Source: Brasenia schreberi (lineage: Eukaryota > Streptophyta > Magnoliopsida > Nymphaeales > Cabombaceae). Taken from it: 64,000 nucleotides of DNA. The notes under the pieces were generated by a model. That model worked only from the letters and a program-made list of their open reading frames with translations, searched no databases and was not told where the DNA came from. The position numbers were made by a program, and so were the translations under genes. This document shows positions 1 through 14,500 of the stretch, in pieces. The stretch spans positions 11,685,501 through 11,749,500 of the forward strand of contig JAYKKT010000074.1 in assembly GCA_036023115.1 (NCBI GenBank), given 5' to 3'. How positions within the stretch are numbered: position 1 is the first letter of the stretch; each line of letters starts with the position of its first letter.

Positions 1-2325
1 AAAAAACGAGATGAACATTTAATTACTTATAAGAGTGGCTTATCACAAACATAAATTGATTACTTTATTTGTAGAAAAAAAGATAGAGTGTGTTGTAAAG
101 ATTGTAAGGTAATTCCAGGGGAAAGCTTAACCACCCAACATCGACTTTTAGTTATGGATTTACAAATAAAAAAATGGACAAAGAAGAAAAGAGTGCATCC
201 AATTATTCGGACTAAATGGTGGAACCTCAAAAGCGAGAAAGAAGATATATTTAAACAGAAAGTCCTTCAAGGAGATGTTTGGAATTATGTTGGCACACCC
301 TGTGATATGTGGAACAATATGGCTATACATATTAGGAAAGTGGCGAAAGATGTGTTAGGGGTATCTAAGGGAGGTGTACCAGCACAAAAAGAAGCTTGGT
401 GGTGGAGTGAAGTAGTACAAAATAAAATCAAGGCAAAGAGGGCATGTTACAAATTATATTATGCTAAGAAAACTAGTGAAACTTTAGAAGCTTATAAGAA
501 AGCAAAGAAGGAAGCGAAAAAGGCCGTTAGTGAAGCAAAAGCTAAGATTTGGGATGACTTATATAAAAAACTCAACTCAGAAGAGGGTGAAAGAGATATT
601 TTTAGGATAGCTAGGGCTAGAGATAAGAAAACTAAAGATCTTAATTATGTTAGATGCATAAAAGACGAGGATGAAAAAATTCTAGTGGCAAATGATGATA
701 TAAGAAATAGATGAAAAAACTATTTTTATAATCTTTTTAATGAAAATAAAGATGTTAGTATTAGTTTAGGAGATTTAGCCAAGTCAGAAAAGTATATAAA
801 CCACAATTTCTACCGACGTATTCAAAAGAATGAAGTCAAAGAGGCTCTTAAACATATGAAGGGAGGTAAATCGGTAGGACGAGATAATATTCCTATAGAA
901 GTTTGGAAAATACTAGGAGAAATAGGCATCACTTGACTCACAAGAGTATTTAATGAAATATGGAAAAACCAAAAGATGCCCGAGGAATGGAGAGCAAGTA
1001 CACTTATACCCATATATAAGAACAAGGGAGACATTCAAAATTATGCGAATTATCGAGGTATCAAGTTAATGAGTCATACTATAAAATTATGGGAAAGAAT
1101 TATCGAATGTAGGTTAAGACAAGTATCAAGTACAACAGAGAACCAATTTGGATTCATGCCAGGCAGATCTACTATTGAAGCGATTCACCTTTTGAGACAT
1201 CTTATGAAACATTTTAGAGCAAAAAAGAAAGACCTTCACATGATATTTATTGATCTAGAAAAAGCTTATGATAAGGTACCGAGGGAGGTTTTTTGGAGAA
1301 CTTTAGAAAAAAGAGGTATCCCATTGACATATATTAACCTTATAAGAGACATGCATGATGGTGCAAAAACATGTGTGAGGACTCATGAAGGAACGATAGA
1401 CTTCTTTGAAGTTAATATTGGGTTACATCAAGGATCAACTTTAAGTCCATACTTATTTATAATGGTGATGGATGAGTTAACAAAACATATTCAAGATGAA
1501 GTACCTTGGTGTATGTTATTTGCAGATGACATTGTATTAGTGGAGGAGTCTAAGGAAAAAGTTAATAGAAAATTGGAACTATGGAGAGAAACATTAGAAA
1601 GCAAAGGCCTCCGACTTAGTAGAAGAAAGACAGAATATATGGAATGTAAGTTTGATCATTTGGCTACTTTAGAGGACATAGAAATTAAAATTGGCACACA
1701 TTGCATCCCCCAAAGGGAAAGTTTTAAATATCTAGGGTCAATTTTAAGAGTGATTGAAGAATTAATAGAGATGTTACGCATATAATTAATGCTGGTTGGT
1801 AAAAATGGAGAGAAGGATCAGGTATTCTTTGTGATAAGAAGATACCATTAAAGTTAAAAAGTAAATATTATAGAGCATCAATTAGACCTCCCATGTTTTA
1901 TGGTTCTGAGTGTTGGGCAGTTAATCAACAACATGTAGAAAAGATGTCTGTGACAGAAATGAAGATGTTGAGATGGATGAGTGATCATACAAGAAAAGAC
2001 CGTATACATAATGAGGTTATTAGAAACAAATTAAGAGTGACACCAATAGAGGATAAAATGAGAGAACATCGTTTAAGATGGTTTGGACATATAGAAAGAA
2101 GATCAAAAGAAGAACCTGTAAGAAGGTTAGAAAAACTAAATTTGGAAAGTATTAAAAGAGGTAGAGGACGACCACAAAAGTGTTGGAAAGAAACAATAAA
2201 GAATGATCTATCTTATTGGGAGTTAACTGCTAACATGGCACACGATAGGGATCTGTGGAGACAAAGAATCCATGTAGCTGACCCCGTCTAGTATGGGAAA
2301 AGGCTTAGTTGTTGTTGTTGTAGTT
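1..2325 (+). mobile_element. RTE-type LINE copy A, 5' part off window
   Basis: This is the 3' two thirds of an RTE LINE. It runs from the end of the endonuclease domain through the reverse transcriptase to the (TTG)n tail at about 2305-2325, after the family end GTATGGGAAAAGGCTTAG. It is broken by TAA at 52-54, by TGA at 712-714 and near 932, and by frameshifts near 1750-1785. It is nearly identical to copy E at 22.1-25.4 kb and shares the TAA that interrupts SQT/IDYF. It lies in an intron of RECQL2 upstream of the first visible exon. Confidence 0.92.
976..1785 (+). pseudogene. RTE reverse transcriptase fragment (copy A)
   Basis: This open segment carries the RT core: [32 protein letters not shown], motif [10 protein letters not shown], motif [13 protein letters not shown] and catalytic FADD within [13 protein letters not shown]. 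Stops on both sides show it is not a complete protein. A C-terminal piece with [19 protein letters not shown] and [10 protein letters not shown] follows at 1893-2291 in another frame. Confidence 0.9.
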
Positions 2326-2434
2326 ACTCCTTTTGCTTAATACCTATATATGTTTGAAGCTCTTTTGCATTTTCTCCTTAAAGTTTGTCTAGTTGCAGAG
2401 AATTTTGCTCATCGTGTCTACAAACTTTTGGCAG

Positions 2435-2581
2435 ATAATCAATGCAGTCATGAGCCGAAGAGATGTTCTGGTGATAATGGCTGCCGGTGGAGGAAAAAGC
2501 CTTTGCTATCAACTTCCTGCTATGCTTTGTGATGGCGTGGCAGTTGTAGTCAGTCCTTTGCTTTCTCTCATTCAGGATCAG
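2435..2581 (+). CDS. RECQL2: RECQL2 visible exon 1: Walker A / motif I and Ia
   Basis: This 49-codon exon is in phase 0. It starts after the acceptor TTTTGGCAG and carries the ATP-binding loop [14 protein letters not shown] and motif Ia [10 protein letters not shown]. It ends at CAG|GTGCTT. The next intron is only 67 bp. The preceding intron holds the RTE copy that fills the left edge of the window. Confidence 0.92.
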
Positions 2582-5500
2582 GTGCTTGTCATTTTGCAGT
2601 TTCTTATTGTCTTCTATAATTCAAGTTCTAATTTCCTTTTTGCCTCAGGTTATGGGTTTGGCTGCTTTGGGTATCTCAGCAAATATGCTGACTTCGACTA
2701 CCTCAAAGGAAGTTGAGAAACTTATCTATAAAATTCTTGAAAAGGGGGAAGGAGACCTCAAGATATTATACGTTACACCAGAGAAGATATCAAAGTGCAA
2801 GAGGTTCATGTCTAAGCTAGAAAAATGCTATCATAATGGTCGCCTTTCTATCATATCGATTGATGTGAGCTCCACAAGGATATTTCTTTTCTTCTGTTCT
2901 TGGTTCCTATTCCTTAAGATCTTGGGTAATGAAAGGACATAAGCAGTGTATGATAGCGTTTCATAGAGTAGAATTTTTGAGCTCTGACTTTCCAAGTTGT
3001 GGTTTCCAATTTTTAGATTTGTTTTGTATGCTCGACCTGCTTTTTTGGAGTTTAGAGCTGTATTTTGACTTCACTGAGAATTACTGCATCCTTACTATGA
3101 CCTGCAGAATGATTTCTGTTTAACTTGAAAGATTCTTAGACACAAAGTAAGTTTCATGATTTTCGGCTAGAGGTTTAACTGGTACCAGTTTAGTCCTTAT
3201 AGTGAGGACAAGGGAATTTTGCTCAAGTTCAGGGTTACATCTAGTCAGTTCTCTTTAACTGGTTTGCTTGTTCTCCTTTTATTTGTATTTCCTTAAAACA
3301 AAGTTGTTTTCTTGGCTTGCTACTTTTTTAGTATTTGATGGCCCAAAACAACAACAACAACAACTAAGCCTTTTCCCATACTAGATAGTCGGCTATATGA
3401 ATTCTTTGTTTCCATAGAGTTCAATTGTATGCCATGCTTACAATTAACTCAGCCAAAGGTAGATCATTTTTTTATTGTTTTCTTCCAACACTTTTGTGTT
3501 CTTTCTCTTCCTCTTTTAACATTTCACTGTCTAGATTCTCATACCTTTTTATCAAAGTTTCCTTTGGTCGCCTTTCCACTTGTCCAAACCATCTTAAACT
3601 ATTTTCCTTCATTTATCATCTATTAGTGCCACTCCCAATTTGTTTATACGATAACTTCATTATGGAAATGGTCGTTCTTTGTATGACCATACATGCATCT
3701 CAATATCTTTATTTCTGCTGTGGATATCTTTTGTACATATTGATGATTGATTGCCATCACTTAGAACCATGTAACATAATAGGTATAATTGTTGCTTATA
3801 ATATTTACCTTGTTACATAGAATACCTGATGCACCTTTTCATTTTAACCAACCTTTATTAATTTCATATGTGACATTTTCATCAATTTCTCCATTGCTTT
3901 GAAACTGATCCTAAGTACTTAAAACTTTTCTTTTGAATGATGTAATGTACCAATCATAATTTTCATATTAGTGTAGTACCCAAATGATCAAACTTGCATT
4001 GCACGTATTTGTGCCTTTGTTCTACTAAGTCGAAAGCTTTTATTTTCTAATAATTCTCTCAATAGTTCCAATTTCTTGATAACTTTTTCCTTAAACTCAT
4101 TCACTAGCATATTTTTATCCGCAAGAAACATACACCACCACCACCACCACCAACAAACAACAACTAAGCCTTTTCCCATACTAGACGGGGTCGACTACAT
4201 GGATTCTTTGTTTCCATAGAGCCCTATCATGTGCCATGTTAGCAATTAACTCACAATAAGCTAGATCATTATTTATTGTTTCTTTCCAACACTTTTGTGG
4301 TTGTCCTCTATCTATTTTAATACTTTCCAAATTTAGTTTTTCATACCTTCTTAGAGGTTCTTCTTTTGATATTCTTTCTATATGTCCAAATCATCTTAAA
4401 CGATATTCTCTCATTTTATCCTCTATTGGTGCCACTCCTAATTTGTTTCTAATAACCTCACTATGTATACAATCTTTTCTTGTATGATCACTCATCCATC
4501 TCAACATCTTCATTTATATCACAAACATCTTTTATACATGTTGATTAACTGCCCAACCGGAGGTCTAATTGATGCTCTATAATATTTACTTTTTAACTTT
4601 AATGGTATCTTCTTATCACAAAGAATACTTGATGGTCCTCTCCATTTTAACCAACCAGCATTAATTCTATGCATAACATCTCTATTAATTCTTCCTTCAC
4701 TCTGAAAATTGACCCTAGATATTTAAAACTTTCCCTTTGGGGGATGCAATGGATGCCAATTTTAATTTCTATATCCTTTGAAGTAACCAAATGATTAAAC
4801 TTACATTCCATATATTCTGTCTTTGTTCTACTAAGTTGGAGGCCTTTGCTTTATAATGTTTCTCTCCATAGTTCCAATTTTCTATTAACTTTTTCCTTAG
4901 ACTCCTTCACTAACACAATGTTCTTTAAATAACATACACCAAGGCACTTCATCTTGAATATGTTTTGTTAACTCATCAATCACCTTATAAATAAGTATGG
5001 ACTTAAAGTTGATCCTTGATGTAACCCAATATTAACTTCAAAGAAGTCTGTCATTACTTCATGAGTCCGCACACATGTTTTTGCACCATCGTACATGTCT
5101 CTTATAAGGTTAATGTATGTCAATGGGATACCTATTTTTTCCAAGGTTCTCCAAAGAACCTCCCTCGGTAACCTATCGTAAGCTTTTTCTAGATCAATAA
5201 ATATCATGTGAAGTTCTTTATTTTTTGCTCTAAAATGTTTCATAAGACGTCTCAAAAGGTGAATCACTTCAAAAGTAGATCTATTTGGCATGAATCCAAA
5301 TTGGTTCTCGGTTGTACTTGATACTTGTCTTAACCTACGTTCGATAATTCTTTTCCACAATTTTATAGTATGACTCATTAACTTGATACCTCACTAATTC
5401 GCACAATTCTAAATGTCTCGCTTGTTCTTATATATGTGTATAAGTACTCACTCTCCATTCCTCGAGCATCTTTTGGTTTCTCTATATTTCATTAAATAGT

Positions 5501-8500
5501 TTTGTGATTCAAGTGATTCCTGTTTTTCTTAGGATTTTCCAAGCTTATATAGGAATATTGTTTGGTCCTACCAATTTATCACCCTTCATATGTTTAAGAG
5601 CCTCTTTGACTTCATTCTTTTAAATACATTCGTAGAAATTTTGGTTTATATTCTTTTTGATTTGGCTAACTCTCCTAAGCTAATACTAGGATCTTCATTT
5701 TCATTAAAAAGCTTATAAAAATAGTTTTTTCATTTATTTCTTATATCATCATTTGCCACTAGAATTTTTTCATCCTCGTCTTTGATGGATCTAACAGAAT
5801 TAAGATCTTTAGTTTTCTTATCTCTAGTCCTAGCTATCCTAAAAATATCTCTTTCACCCTCTTTTGAGTTGAGTTTTTTATATAAATCCTCACAAATTTT
5901 AGCTTTTGCTTCAATGACGGCCTTTTTCGCTTCCTTCTTTGCTTTTTTATAAGCTTCTAAAGTTTCACTAGTTTTCTTAGCCAACCTCATCTAGTATGGG
6001 AAAAGGCTTAGTTGTTGTTGTTGTTTGTTGTCACTCCACCACCAAGCTTTTTTTGTGCTGGTAGACCTCCCTTAGATTCACCTAACACATCTTTCGCCAC
6101 TTTCCCAATATGTATAGCCATATATTTCAGATATCACAAGGTGTACCAACATAATTCCAAGCATCTCCTTGAAGGACTTTCTGTTTGAAAATAGCTTCTT
6201 TCTCGCTTTTGAGGATCCACCATTTAGTCCGAATAGCTCGATGCACTCTTTTCTTCTTTGTCCATTTTTTTTATTTGTAAATCCATAACTAAAAGTCGAT
6301 GTTGGGTGGTTAAACTTTCTCTTCGAATTACCTTGCAATCTTTACAACACGCTCTATCTTTTTTTCTACAAATAAAGTAATCAATTTGTGTTTGCGATAA
6401 GCCACTCTTATAAGTAATTAAATGTTCATCTCGATTTTTGAAGATCGTATTAACTATAAAGAGATCAAATGCCATAGCAAAATTTAAAATCTCCCTACCT
6501 TCCTCATTTATATCCCCAAAACCAAAGTTTCCATGAATCCCTTGATATCCTAATGCCTCTTTACCGACATGACCATTTAAATCTCCTCCTAAACAAATCA
6601 TCTCCCTTTGTGAAATCTTTTGAAACACCTTATCTAACTCTTCCCAAAAAACTGTCTTTATACTATCTTCTAGTCCTACTTGGGGTGCGTAAGCACAAAC
6701 TATATTCAAAACCTCTGCTCCTAACACTAATTTCAATGTCATGATTCGGTCACCATATCGTTGTATGTCTACTACACTCTCCTTTAAATCTTTATTTATG
6801 ATAATACCAACTCCGTTTCGAGCCTTTTCTTTACCTGAGTACCATAATTTAAAACATGTATCCTCTATCTCCTTTGCTTTTTCTCCAACCCATTTTGTCT
6901 CTTGTAAACATAGAATATGAATCTTTCTCCGAATCATAGTATCTACCACCTCCATTAGCTTACCCGATAATGTTCCGATATTCCAAGAACCAATACGAAT
7001 CTTATTATCTAGGACTAGCTTCTTTACCCCCCCCCCCCCCCCCCGCATCCGTCCATATTGAAAATGCGGAGACCCTCTTTGAAAATTTTTCACTACATTC
7101 GGGCGGAATGTAGCAGGACTAATTTCTTTACCCACACCCGTCGATAATGTGGGAACCCTCTCTGCAATTGATTCACTACATTGAGCCGAAAATGTAGTGA
7201 CTCTTGCTTATTTATCACTGCATTCAGGCTCTACAGTGTGTCGCTAGGCGGAGATGCCCTAAAGCAATGCTCATAATTTGTGTAATCCATGGTATAAAAA
7301 TCCGACAAAGTTTTACGTTGGCTGTCGGAAGCCTAACACAACCGTCCTCTTTTATTCGGGCTTGGGACCGACAATAGAAGGTTGATCCCTTACATGGGCA
7401 GGGTTTGGAAACATACACCAAGATAGTGTTAAATCTAACGGGTCTGGCCTCAACTAGCCGTTGGAGGCCAGCTGCCTCTATCAACAAGAATCAATTGTAT
7501 TTTTTGACTCTAATGCTCTATAAATAAGAACCTTACTCCATGAATAAACTAAGTTGTCTAGCACAACCTTTTGATTCGTGATTCGTATCTTTTTTGACTC
7601 TTGATTCTTGTTGCATACTTGACTTGAGATATCCATATTTTGGTGCTTTGATATCTTAGCGTCTTCACCGACATATTGACGATTTATGATTTAGTCGCCT
7701 CAACATTCATACATCGACAAATATTTACAATAGAGGAGAAGAAGACTAGCCATTGGAGGCAACTGGCCTCCAACTGCTAGTTGAGGCCAGAAAGCCGTTG
7801 GGAGCTTCTGACTATCCTATTACATTTAACACCCCTCTCAATCTTACGGTGTATATATCGAAAGTTTGTTAAACAAGAAATGAAAGCGAGGAGCGAAGAG
7901 AGATTTGGTGAAGAAGTTGGTTAACTACATTTATGATATAACATAACACAAACTGATCTTTTTCTATAAGCATTCTTTACAAACAAAGTGACAGTCTATC
8001 TCAATATGCTTTCTTTGTTCATGAAAGGTGTTGTTGGAAGCAATGTACATGATACTTTTATTATCACAGAACATAGTGATAGGTTGTTGAAGAGTAATGC
8101 CCATATCTCTCAGAACTGCTGTAATCTAAGAAATTTCTATAGCCGCAGTAGTCATGGCACGGTATTCTTCTTCGGTGGATGACTGGGATACCTTTTGTTG
8201 CTTCTTACATTTTCAGGAGATAAGTGATAAAAAACACAAAAATTAGTCATGGAATGCCTATTGTTGTCATCTCTACCCTCGTGAATATCAATATACACAG
8301 ATAAATCAAAGATGAGGAAGAAATTAAGAGTACCCCTTATTTGCAGAACTTTTTATATACCTAATGATTCTGATAACAACACTCATATGAACAGTGGTGG
8401 GTGCTTGTTGAAATTGATTAGTTGTATGTACTGCATGAGAAATATCGGGACCAGTAATAGTAAGATAGGTAAGAGTACCTATAAGTTGTGTGTAGGGAGT

Positions 8501-11500
8501 TAGATCTTCTAATTTTTCTATATTAGTGGATCTTAACTTAGTACCAAGGATCTCAGGAGTATCAACTTGTTTGTTTTTAGTGATATACATCATTTGCAAA
8601 TTTAGTTTATGATATAAAATATCTACGTTGATCCTTGAGAATATCTAATTCGGGAAGAGGAGCCATATAAACATCTTCAGTTAGATGTTCATTCAAAAAA
8701 ATTATTTTTATCATCTCAATTTTAAATAACACTAAGAGTTATGAGAATTCTAATAGTTGTCATTCTAGCATGAGGAGCAAAAGTTTATCATAGTCAATTC
8801 CATGCTCTTGAGCGTAACCCTTGGCTACCAGTTTGGCTTTATATCTTTCAATATTACCATTGCTATGAGTTTTGATTTTATAAACCCATCAACATTCAAT
8901 AACCTTTTTATCCTTAGGCTTAAGTACAATAATCCAAGTTTGAGCTTTGTTTAAGGCCCTAAGTTCTTCAAACATAGCAGCTTACCATTTCGGAATACCC
9001 TTAGCTTGATTATAGAATCGTTCTTTAGAAGAATATTTGCAATGAAGTTTTTATGTTGAGGTTCAAAAGATGAGGAGGTTTTGAAATTCTAGGTTTGAAT
9101 CGTGAGTTATTAGGCTCTCTATGTCGTCTAGTATAATATAGCGAAAAGGGTTTTATAATCTGTTGTGTGTTAAAGTTTCATCTAGGATATCAATTGTATT
9201 ATGAGGAATATCATCATGATGAACTTCTGAGTCACTATCATCGTCTTCCTCTAAATTGAAAAGAAAAGGATGTTTCATTATTTTCAAAAGATCTAGGCTT
9301 ATGTAGTAGTCATTTTCAAAGAATTTTACATCTTTAGAAACATACGGTTTTTCATTAATAGGATCAAAATATTTATAACCTTTTTGTCAATCCCATAACT
9401 AAGAAATACACATTCAATGGCCTTAGGAGACAATTTATCATTTTTGTCTGTATAAACAAAGTATTTGCACCAAAAAACTCTAAGCCTTTCATAATAAGGA
9501 AAGATTATATAATTTTTGAAAAGGAGAAAGATTTTCAAGACGAGTTGAAGGCATCCTGTTAATAAGGTATCCATCAAAAGTAAGTGTGGCTTCTGCCCAT
9601 AAAAACTTAGGAACATTACTAGCAATTAAGAGAGTTCTATAAGTTTATATAATGTGCCTATGCTTTCTTTCAGCTAAACCATTTTATTGTGGAGTTATTG
9701 TGGAAGATTTTTGATGTAAAATTTTATTAATTTCAATAAATTATTGAAAATCATTTGATAAGTATTCTCCTCCCGAATCAAACCTAAAAATTTTAATGGT
9801 GGAATCAAATTGATTTTTAACCATGTTGTAAAAGATCAAAAATTTATTAAATACTTCCGATTTATGTTTTAACAGATATATCCAAGTAAATCGAGTAAAG
9901 TTATTTATAAATGTTACATAATATTGAACTCCTCCCTTGGAAACAATAGGAGCACGGTTTAAAACATCAGAATATATTAATTCCAAAGCTTTGCTTGGTA
10001 CATAATTTCTTTCTCTAAAAGGAAGATGATGTATTTTTTCGAAAACACATTCTTTACAATCAAATTTTTGTTTCGTAATTTTTTTCAACAAAGAAAAATT
10101 ACATAGTTTATGCATATCCAAATGTCTAAGTCGTTTATGCCAAATAGTAGAATCATGAGCTACATTATAAGATTCAAAATTTGGCATAAATAAACAATCC
10201 ATTTTGTATAGTCTACTTTCTCTATGGCCTTGACCAATCACCTTCTTCGATAGGTGATCTTGCACCATACAATGCTTGGATGAGAAAGTGACTATACAAT
10301 TATTATCACAAATTTGAGCAACCGAAAGAAAGTTTAAATTGAGTTTAGGTATAAAACTTACGTTTTAATTTTAAAATCAAAAATTCTTATTTTTTTCAAT
10401 TTGAAGTTTTGTATCATAGGTTATAAATGTAAATATTTGTCGATAGTCGATGGTTGATACTTCATGAATAAAATCTACCAAATCGCCAAGAGTCAAACGA
10501 CATTCAAGTATGAATGCCAATCTTGAAGTATAACAAACAATAGAGCGGAAGCATACAAAAACAAGTCAAAAGGTGTACGAAGACAACATACTTTATTCAT
10601 GATTTGAAGAGGTATTTATAGAGTTTACACTTTATACATAGGATGTGAAAGAATAAGTAACAAAGAACAAAAACATGGACTAGTGCTGGCCGGCCAGCAA
10701 TAGCCGTTGGGCAGTGCTCCCAATGGGCTCTAATGGCCCGTGCCCCTATTACATTAACACGCCCCTCAAACTTACGGGGTATACACTGAAAGTTTGTCTA
10801 ACATAAATAAAATAGAACTCAATTTTCAACGAACTTGTTACAAAAATTTCTACAAAATTAGTATCTAAGTTGCCACAGCATCCTTTGAAACAACTTCAAA
10901 TCATCTTGCCATAATAAATGTGTCAACTTATTTGTCATCGTGCATGAAAATCAACGAAGTATCAATACATACATTTGCTCAATCTTAATAAAGACAATGT
11001 ACAATATCTAATCCAGAGGGTAAACCAAAAAATGAGTCAAATAAGTTCATGAAATTGATTTTCTAAGAAACTCATTTGAAAGAAACATTGATATTATTCA
11101 AATAGGATTGTCTATTATAATAACTAGATTCATAAATCACTACAAACTTGTGATATTGTAAGGGGACCTTGGTATATCAAACAAGGATTTTAAGGTTATG
11201 CTCAAAACCCAAGTTTTAAGGACAAACTTGAACCCAAACAAGTGTTTTAAGGCAAAGCTCAAAACCTTCAAATCAAACAAGCTTTTTAAGGTTAAGCTCA
11301 AAACCCGCCAAGTCAAACAAACTTTTTAAGGTTAAGCTCAAAACCCGTTAAGTCAAAAAAGCTTTTTAAGGTTAAGCTCAAAACCCGCCAAGTCAAACAA
11401 GTTTTAAGGCTAAGCTCAAACCCGAGTTTTGAAGATAAACTCGAATCCAAACAAGTTTTTTAAGGCAAAGCTCAAAACCTTCAAGTTAAACATACAATTC

Positions 11501-14500
11501 CTAAGGCCCTTAAATATCCTTTAAACTCAAAAGTGATTCTACGGTTCAAAAAGTAAGACAATCCATTTGAATGATTAAAACAAGTCAAAGTAATCAACTT
11601 CATGTTTTTCAAAAGATCTCACAAGGTTTGTTAAAACCATAGATACAAGTTAATCAAGATAACTATTAGTCTTTTTCAATATTAATTACTCTGCAACCAA
11701 AAGGCCAACAATATGGAACATCTTAATCACAAAGATTTTCAACAAAAGACCAACAAACGGAGATCATAATCTCATGAAAAAACAACCTTAAAGTTATCAA
11801 GATCATAAATCTTCAAATAATAATTTGTTAAAACAAATCTATCACATACAAGTTAATCAAGATAACTATAAGTCTTTTTCAATATTGATTACTCTCCAAT
11901 CAAAAGACCAACAATATGGAACATCTTAATCACAAAGATTTCCAACAAAAGGCCAACAAATGGAGATCATAATCTCGTGAAAAAGCAACCTTAAAGTTAT
12001 CAAGATCACAAATCTTCAAATAAGTGCATCTTCAATTTTCAATTAATTTCCAACCAAAGTTCAAAAATATGTATCTCAGTCATACAAGTACATTCAACAA
12101 ACATTTTTCCAAGTGTCTCAAATAACAATAAGTATATCTTCAAGCATTAATTGATTTCCAACAAAGGGCCACCAACATGAAATACCTTAATCACAAAAGT
12201 TTTCAACAAAAGGCCAACAACATGGATCTCAATTACACGATAATATACCCTTTATTGTTTTCCAACAAATACATTTTTGAACTTATCAATAGTCAAGTTT
12301 GAAATCGTAACAAATTTTCAAATAACAATAAGTGCATCTTAAAATATTAATTAATTTCCAACAAAATGCCACCAACATGAAGCACCTTAATCATAAAGGT
12401 CTTCAACAAAGGGCCAACAACATGGATCTCAATTATACAAGAAGATACCCCTTATTGTTTTCCAACAAATACATTTTCAAACTTATCAATAGTCAAGTTT
12501 GAAATCATTCAAATATCACAACACATTTTTCTTCTAAACATCCCAACAAACAATTTTGATTTAACTCCGTAACTACATAATCAAGATTGCATATAACCAA
12601 GTTGGAAGGAACACACCTGGATGGGCTCAAGTCTGAATACCATGCACAACGGAATCAAGTCGAATAGCCAAATCTGTCCATTTAACTCAACAATGTAAAT
12701 ACTATACAAACATGCAATAATGCTAAGTGTAATAAAGAAAATTCATGTTTCCACGAGAAGGAAACACAATAAACCACTAAAATATTTCAATAATCAAATT
12801 GAACCCATGTTTCTTGCCAATAAGTCCATCTAAAACACATAGAGCTTAATATTGTCGGATAGGAAAAAGCGGTTCCTACAAACGAGATGACAAAAAGACA
12901 AATTAATATTATTGGGATATTGCATATCCCTACCATCACCACATACGACCAAAAAAAGAGGCTCGGTTCCTAAAATACCAGAATATTTGAATAACATCAT
13001 CATTGGGATCAATTTTACTATCCCAAACAAATCGAACCCAACCAATCCTTAAAGCAACCAACATCACAAAAAGTACAAGACTCACAGAATTCACATGACA
13101 AACCCAGAATGGTAGTCAATATCTTGATAAGTAAACAAGCCGAACAAGATCCACATATAAAGAAGCAACTATTAGCTAAGTACCCAATCTCTATTCAACC
13201 AATTTTACAAAAAGGCAAAGTTATTACAACTCCTATCAAGTCACTTAAGTGCCAAAACCCAAACGAGATTACAGAAGGGAAACCAACACCCATATAGATG
13301 CATTACACATTTATAAAAATAGATTGTTAGAGAATTGTAAATCATGTCCAAAATAAAAACCCAGAAAACGAGAAATTGAGCCAGGATAGATCATCAAGAC
13401 CTTCAATTCCCACCTTAGAATTATGAAAAACAACACAAAATAGGCTGGTGGATGCAACCAGAAAACCTTAAATTTGAGTACCGTCATAGATTTAACAAAT
13501 AAAAAATTTAGCCAACAAAAGACCATCTGGACGAACCTAAGCACTGAATCTAAACACAAAAGTTTTGCAATTTTAAAATAAGAAGTCATGCTAAAATTAT
13601 GAAAGAAAAGATACCAAAACCACAGAAATTGATCGTGGAAACCAACAAAGAACAATTAGCATTTTAGATGTCATGTAAGGTTTCTTAGTAAAAAATGCAA
13701 ATGCAACTATCCAAACAATCAAAATAGAGCAAATTTCTACAAAAAAAAAACCCAATGCAACATGAACGAGCTAACAAACTTATTAAATACATGGATCATT
13801 AATTAAAACAATAATACTAAACAAAAATGTCAAACTCACTAGCCTAACTCATGTCCTTTTAAGCCATAACAAAAACTATGTTTTCAAATATCGAACATGG
13901 CCAAAAACTTATTTTAGAATCGTTAATTAAAATCACAAGATCAAGTTCAAAAACACAAGTATATATACAAAAACCACAATCATGTATTACTAATAAAAGT
14001 TATATTTTCATAACAAGCACATCCAACATTATCCAAAGTCAAGAAATACACGGGAGAATTTATAAGTGAACACATCCAAACACAAGTTTATACTAGCAAG
14101 ATTCAAGAGAATACAAAATTTCTAAGAAATTCCAAAATTCCAATGAACACAACGTAATCAATTGAGAACTTCACTATTTTCCTTCAATTTTCAAAAAAAA
14201 CATATTTTCTAAAGTTACCTTGAACTTCATAATATCAAAAAACAAGAATCGTAGATTTTTTAAAGTTGTTATGCTTCCCAATGTACTCGATTTCTTCAAT
14301 CTGAGGCTCTGGTACCATTTAAATATTTGTCGATAGTCGAAGGTTGATACTTCACGAATCAAGTCCACCAAATCGCCAAGAGTCAAACGGCATTCATGTA
14401 TGAATGCCAATCTTGAAGTATAACAAACAATAGAGCAGAAGCATACAAAAACAAGTCAAAAGCTGTGCCAAGATAACATACTTTATTCATTGTTTCAAGA

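Noticed and set aside
822..1034. Antisense frames beginning [17 protein letters not shown] that recur in several RTE copies
   Set aside because: These are reverse-strand shadows of the RTE RT domain. They recur only because the LINE recurs.
7028..7044. Run of about 17 C residues as a structured regulatory site
   Set aside because: Other copies of the RTE have only a short G run (GGGG or GGGGG) at this place, so it is a simple homopolymer expansion, possibly a sequencing artefact.
11260..11480. 40-bp direct repeats as a CRISPR array
   Set aside because: There are no unique spacers between repeats. The DNA is a plant nuclear LTR element, and the repeats are head-to-tail tandem copies.
12830..13045. 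71-codon minus-strand open frame inside the non-coding LTR element
   Set aside because: It has no recognisable gag or pol motif. It is short, and frames around it are closed.
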